This document shows positions 32,525 to 35,860 of a DNA stretch of 35,860 bases, in pieces. Source of the DNA: Bacteroidota bacterium (GTDB lineage Bacteria > Bacteroidota > Bacteroidia > UBA7662 > JAIXUI01); assembly GCA_027484125.1 (NCBI GenBank), contig JAIXUI010000012.1:1-35860 (forward strand), given 5' to 3'. A program made the position numbers and the translations under genes. Every line of letters starts with the position of its first letter. Positions within the stretch are counted from its first letter, which is position 1. Under the pieces are notes generated by a model. That model did not search any database and was not told the origin of the DNA. It worked only from the letters and a program-made list of their open reading frames with translations.

Positions 32525-33684
32525 TGGTTCCATTAACCTTCCTGAAAAACCCCGTTCATACCTTGACCGGGGTTTTTCTTTTTGTACTATCGGTGATTGG
32601 TGGGTTAAAAGCAGGGGCACAGACTGTTGAACCTTCGCCATTGGCCTTGTTTGAAACAGATCAAGGACCGGCATGGATGCATACCTCCAGGACCTTGAGA
32701 TTGCATGTCTCCATTGTGAGAAAATCTGATGGTTCCGGAAACTTTGACGACAGTACTGGAATTGCCTACGTGAAAGACCTGATTCGGATTGCCAACGATA
32801 TGCTAAGGAGCAATCAACACATGAATTTACCTGTAGGAAAACCAGCTAGGGTGTTGCCCATAAACCTTCAGTACGTATTAGTAGCTGACTCGGGAGCAGA
32901 CGAAGGCGTAAGCTTCATCCATGACGACAGCGTTTTTGTATTTGCACGGCGTACCAACTTTCAAACCGTTTTCGATGATCGCATCTACAAGAAGTATGGA
33001 AAGAAAAAAGAGTCTGTATTAAACGTTTTTCTTCTTGAAAACACCGATTCATCCGAGGAAGGTGGAGGTGTGGGCATGCCCCTATTTGTGAAGATGGGTG
33101 CTTGCTATTACCATTTTAGCAAGTATCAACGCGGCGCTTGGTTCATGGCCGGATTGCTCAATCATGAAATTGGACACACCTTAGGACTAGCCCATAGCTG
33201 GCAAGGCGATGGCTGCGATGATACACCCGACCATGCCAACTGCTGGAACATCGACTCCACCCAAGCTGCTTGTAGGGTGATTTCTAATAATGTGATGGAC
33301 TATAACGTCTATATGAATGCCTGGACACCCTGCCAAATCAGCATCATTCACCAAAACTTCTATGATCCATACTTTCCAGCGCGAAGATTTCTTAGGAAAG
33401 ATTGGACTTTAGTGCAACCAGGCATGGAAGTTCGCATTAAGGCTGGTGACACCATCACCCTCAATCGGCCGGTTGAGCTTAAAGGTAACCTCACTTTAGA
33501 ACGAGGAGCCGTGCTTCAGGTGAATCATCAACTGAGACTTCCCGCTGATGGACGACTCACCATAAACAAAAAAGCCATTGTAGTATTAGGTCCAAAAGGA
33601 GGACTTTTTTCTTCCACCAAAGAAGGATTAACGCCTCTTAAAGTGTTACGGAAATACTTAAAAAGGGTTAAAAAAAGCTCCTGA
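32524..33684 (+). CDS. secreted zinc metalloprotease, M43 (pappalysin)-like
   Basis: A 386-residue exported metzincin. A signal peptide occupies about 1-33. The zinc site is HEIGHTLGLAH (His214, Glu215, His218, His224), followed by SWQGDGCDDTPDH, a pattern typical of M43 peptidases, and a Met-turn at NNVMDYN (Met258). The last 100 residues are beta-rich with GNLTLERGAVLQV-type repeats, like a short beta-solenoid. There is no T9SS sorting domain. The ATG overlaps the preceding stop, but the codons for the signal peptide include a full intrinsic terminator. No other start preserves the signal peptide. Confidence 0.88.
   Translation: MVPLTFLKNPVHTLTGVFLFVLSVIGGLKAGAQTVEPSPLALFETDQGPAWMHTSRTLRLHVSIVRKSDGSGNFDDSTGIAYVKDLIRIANDMLRSNQHMNLPVGKPARVLPINLQYVLVADSGADEGVSFIHDDSVFVFARRTNFQTVFDDRIYKKYGKKKESVLNVFLLENTDSSEEGGGVGMPLFVKMGACYYHFSKYQRGAWFMAGLLNHEIGHTLGLAHSWQGDGCDDTPDHANCWNIDSTQAACRVISNNVMDYNVYMNAWTPCQISIIHQNFYDPYFPARRFLRKDWTLVQPGMEVRIKAGDTITLNRPVELKGNLTLERGAVLQVNHQLRLPADGRLTINKKAIVVLGPKGGLFSSTKEGLTPLKVLRKYLKRVKKSS
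32545..32583 (+). terminator. intrinsic terminator embedded in the metalloprotease signal-peptide codons
   Basis: A perfect 10-bp stem, AAAAACCCCG (32545-32554) with CGGGGTTTTT (32568-32577), extended after a one-base mismatch by TCA/TGA, loop of five. The T-tract reads TTTTTCTTTTT. It starts 20 bases after the TPR gene stop, the normal place for that gene's terminator, yet it lies inside the next reading frame. Translation through it from the coupled ATG could prevent hairpin formation. Confidence 0.85.
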
Positions 33685-33725
33685 TAGCGAATGAGTTAAG
33701 AAAATAAAATGGTCTCATTCAAATC

Positions 33726-33744
33726 AGCTGTATATTTGACAGCT
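33726..33744 (+). promoter_or_regulatory. putative -7 box within an inverted repeat, upstream of the transglycosylase gene
   Basis: TATATTTG at 33731-33738 matches TAnnTTTG exactly. It is flanked by AGCTGT (33726-33731) and its reverse complement ACAGCT (33739-33744), so a dimeric repressor could cover the box. If used, the leader would be about 90 bases. No -33 element was recognised. Confidence 0.4.
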
Positions 33745-33831
33745 TCCTAATGTTCTGTATTTTCCGGAAATGTAGCACCAATTCTTCAATTGCAACGTTA
33801 GTAAGTTGAACCTTCAAACCACACCACGCCC

Positions 33832-35424
33832 ATGCTAAAAAGGACGCTTTTACTGCTTACCCTGGGTTGCTCCATCTTGATTGGCTCAGTTAGAGCACAA
33901 GACGTAACCTATCCGGAGATGAATGAGGAGAGTGAGGCCATTCTATCTACCCTAGATAGCCTTACCAATCTTCATTACTTCGATATCAAGAAGAGAAATC
34001 AGCAGATAAAACGTCTTAACAAGTATGGCTTTCGTCCGGATGACGTACCCACTTACGATGACTCTATCTATAACTATAGAATTGAGTTCCTAGAGCGGGA
34101 TATGCCCTTCACCTACAACGAATACGTAAAAGGATACATCAATCTATACGCGGTTCGCAAGCGCAATCTCACCGAGAAAATGCTCGGCCTTTCCCAGTAC
34201 TACTTCCCTATTTTCGAAGAAGCGCTTGAAAAAGCCGGCCTTCCTCATAGCTTAAAGTATCTTGCTGCGGTAGAATCGGCATTAAATCCCAATGCGGTTT
34301 CGCCGGCAGGAGCCACCGGAATCTGGCAGTTTATGTACGGCACCGCACGCATGTACAACCTAAAAGTAAACTACTACTACGATGAGCGCCGAGATCCTTA
34401 TGCAGCAACTCAAGCCGCTGTAGCGTTCTTCAAAGACCTCTACTCGATTTACAAAGACTGGATGCTAGTGCTTGCCGCTTACAACTGTGGACCAGGAAAT
34501 GTCAATAAAGCTATTCGTAAATCAGGTGGAAAGCGTGACTTCTGGTCAATTCGCCCTTACTTACCGGTAGAAACTAGGGGATATGTGCCAGCTTTTATCG
34601 CGGTTAGTTATGTAATGAACTTTGCGGCTGAGCACAACTTGTACCCTACTCCAATGATTACCCTGCCTACTGTAACCGATGTGGTTGCTGTTCAAGGTCC
34701 GGTTTATATCAAAGACATCACCCAGCACCTCGAAGTAGAAGAAGAAACCCTTACCATTCTCAACCCTGCGTTGAAATTGCGTTATGTGCCACAAAGCCAC
34801 GACTTCTATAACCTGAGATTACCTGCTAAACTGGTTTCAGTTTTCGAACGTAAACGAGATAACATCGTAACTTCTGTTCGTAAGCCTGAAATCTCCAATA
34901 TCGCCAGTTCAGAAAACAACAGCGCTCCTGTCTCAATTGCTAGCAACGAACCTAAAGAAAACACTACCGCCAATTCAGGTAAAGTTCCAGATGAGAAAGT
35001 TGCCAATGGCTTGTACAAAACCAAGCATACTGTTGAAAAAGGCGATAACCTCCGCAGAATAGCAGAAAAATACAATGTTACCATTGCAGAAGTTAGAGAC
35101 TGGAACAACCTCCCTAACAACATTATACGAGTTGGACAAGACTTGGAAGTTTATGTGAAACAGCTTCCAGAAACTCAGGTAGCTCAAAACAATGAGCCGG
35201 AATCTGAAGATCGTTCTATCTTTTCCAGACATCGTAAAAACAAAAGAGAAAAGAAAGAAAGTAAAAGAGAGAAGTACAAGTTCTACACTGTCAAAAATGG
35301 CGATACACTCTGGGACATCGCACAGCGTACCGGCCACGGCGTGGATGAGCTTAAAAAGCTTAATGGAATAAAGAAAAACTCCAACCTTAAAAAGGGACAA
35401 AAGCTTAAAGTGCCAAAAGCATAA
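33832..35424 (+). CDS. mltD: membrane-bound lytic transglycosylase D-like protein with two LysM domains
   Basis: A 530-residue peptidoglycan-cleaving enzyme. A signal peptide (about 1-22) is followed by a helical region and an SLT (GH23) domain (about 125-235), with catalytic Glu148 in AAVESALNP, GATGIWQFM and the AAYNCGPGNV motif. After a linker, two LysM domains follow: one at about 400-445 (VEKGDNLRRIAEKYNV) and one at the C-terminus (about 483-530, VKNGDTLWDIA), separated by a highly basic stretch rich in Lys and Arg. There is a Cys at position 13 of the signal region, but no convincing lipobox. Probable role: wall remodelling. The gene has a 147-base upstream gap with a candidate promoter. 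Confidence 0.94.
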   Translation: MLKRTLLLLTLGCSILIGSVRAQDVTYPEMNEESEAILSTLDSLTNLHYFDIKKRNQQIKRLNKYGFRPDDVPTYDDSIYNYRIEFLERDMPFTYNEYVKGYINLYAVRKRNLTEKMLGLSQYYFPIFEEALEKAGLPHSLKYLAAVESALNPNAVSPAGATGIWQFMYGTARMYNLKVNYYYDERRDPYAATQAAVAFFKDLYSIYKDWMLVLAAYNCGPGNVNKAIRKSGGKRDFWSIRPYLPVETRGYVPAFIAVSYVMNFAAEHNLYPTPMITLPTVTDVVAVQGPVYIKDITQHLEVEEETLTILNPALKLRYVPQSHDFYNLRLPAKLVSVFERKRDNIVTSVRKPEISNIASSENNSAPVSIASNEPKENTTANSGKVPDEKVANGLYKTKHTVEKGDNLRRIAEKYNVTIAEVRDWNNLPNNIIRVGQDLEVYVKQLPETQVAQNNEPESEDRSIFSRHRKNKREKKESKREKYKFYTVKNGDTLWDIAQRTGHGVDELKKLNGIKKNSNLKKGQKLKVPKA

Positions 35425-35439
35425 TTGAATTCCAGTTCA

Positions 35440-35860
35440 ATGACCAACATTTTAATTCTAGGATCGGGCGGGCGTGAGCACGCCCTTTCTATTTCTTTGG
35501 CGTCCAGCAAAAACTGCGGACGCCTTTTTATTGCTCCGGGAAATGCCGGAACGGCAGAAGTAGGCGTTAATGTCGCATTAAACCCGCTCGATTTCACATC
35601 TATAGCCGCTTTTGTTAAAGAAAAAGAGATTGGCCTTGTGGTATGTGGCCCCGAAGAACCTTTGGTTAATGGACTACGGGATTATCTAGAGTCAGACACT
35701 CAGTTAGCTCACTTGCCTATAATAGGACCTGGAAAAGCCGGTGCTCAGTTGGAAGGAAGTAAAGACTTCTCGAAACGTTTCATGCAGCGTCATCAGATTC
35801 CGACTGCTTCTTACCAAACTTTCAATCAGTCACAACTTGAAGAAGCATTGGCTTATGTGG
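35440..35860 (+). CDS. purD: phosphoribosylamine-glycine ligase, 5' part (cut by window edge)
   Basis: The first 140 codons of an open frame starting at the ATG at 35440. It begins MTNILILGSGGREHAL, the N-terminal motif of GAR synthetase, with APGNAGT and GPEEPLVNGL further on, all conserved in PurD. The enzyme makes glycinamide ribonucleotide from phosphoribosylamine, glycine and ATP in purine synthesis. The frame is open to the end of the window. It starts 15 bases after the transglycosylase stop. Confidence 0.95.
   Translation, partial: MTNILILGSGGREHALSISLASSKNCGRLFIAPGNAGTAEVGVNVALNPLDFTSIAAFVKEKEIGLVVCGPEEPLVNGLRDYLESDTQLAHLPIIGPGKAGAQLEGSKDFSKRFMQRHQIPTASYQTFNQSQLEEALAYV

Overview
The window is chromosomal DNA of a member of the phylum Bacteroidota. 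The signs are a C-terminal type IX secretion (T9SS) sorting domain, a fused ccoNO gene, tandem subunit III genes in the aa3 oxidase cluster, TAnnTTTG-like -7 promoter boxes, and start codons that mostly lack Shine-Dalgarno sequences. I cannot place it below phylum with confidence. No tRNA, rRNA, CRISPR array or insertion sequence was seen.

Layout. (1) 1-8419, minus strand: an aa3-type cytochrome c oxidase operon, transcribed ctaC (with an N-terminal cytochrome c domain), ctaD, ctaA, ctaB, subunit III, subunit III, ctaF, sco1, ctaM, and a small CPMC-motif membrane protein. (2) 8471-16718, minus strand: a complete cbb3 oxidase operon, transcribed ccoI, ccoS, ccoNO, ccoQ, ccoP, ccoG, fixH, and a TauE/SafE-like membrane protein, closed by a clear terminator. 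ccoQ (51 aa) and ccoS (52 aa) are short and easily missed. (3) 16797-19979, plus strand: a periplasmic monohaem cytochrome c, then a double-CDGSH iron-sulfur protein overlapping an S41 protease, then a TSUP permease. (4) 19980-20350: the only gene-free stretch over 300 bp, holding inverted repeats. (5) 20351-22199, minus strand: HAD hydrolase, short-chain dehydrogenase, and a lone biotin carboxyl carrier protein. (6) 22299-28895, plus strand: a T9SS-exported protein with a CX4CH motif, aspS, an O-methyltransferase, a glucosaminidase with LysM domains, hpt, and a lipoprotein. (7) 28896-35860: a DUF1648 membrane protein (+), recF (-), then pdhA, a TPR membrane protein, an M43-like metalloprotease, an MltD-like transglycosylase and the 5' part of purD (all +).

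How the genes work together. Regions 1 and 2 encode two terminal oxidases plus haem A synthesis (CtaA, CtaB), copper delivery (Sco1, CcoI, perhaps CcoG and the TauE-like protein) and assembly factors (CtaM, CcoS, FixH). No bc1 or alternative complex III genes and no COX11/CtaG gene are present in the window. The remainder is housekeeping and envelope functions: peptidoglycan turnover, purine salvage and synthesis, aspartyl-tRNA charging, pyruvate oxidation and DNA repair.

Most notable points: a cytochrome c domain fused to the N-terminus of oxidase subunit II; a haem A synthase with Asn where the first haem-ligand His is expected; a textbook intrinsic terminator lying inside the signal-peptide codons of the metalloprotease; an uncharacterised CPMC mini-protein at the end of the oxidase operon; and -7 boxes so close to start codons that leaderless mRNAs are predicted.
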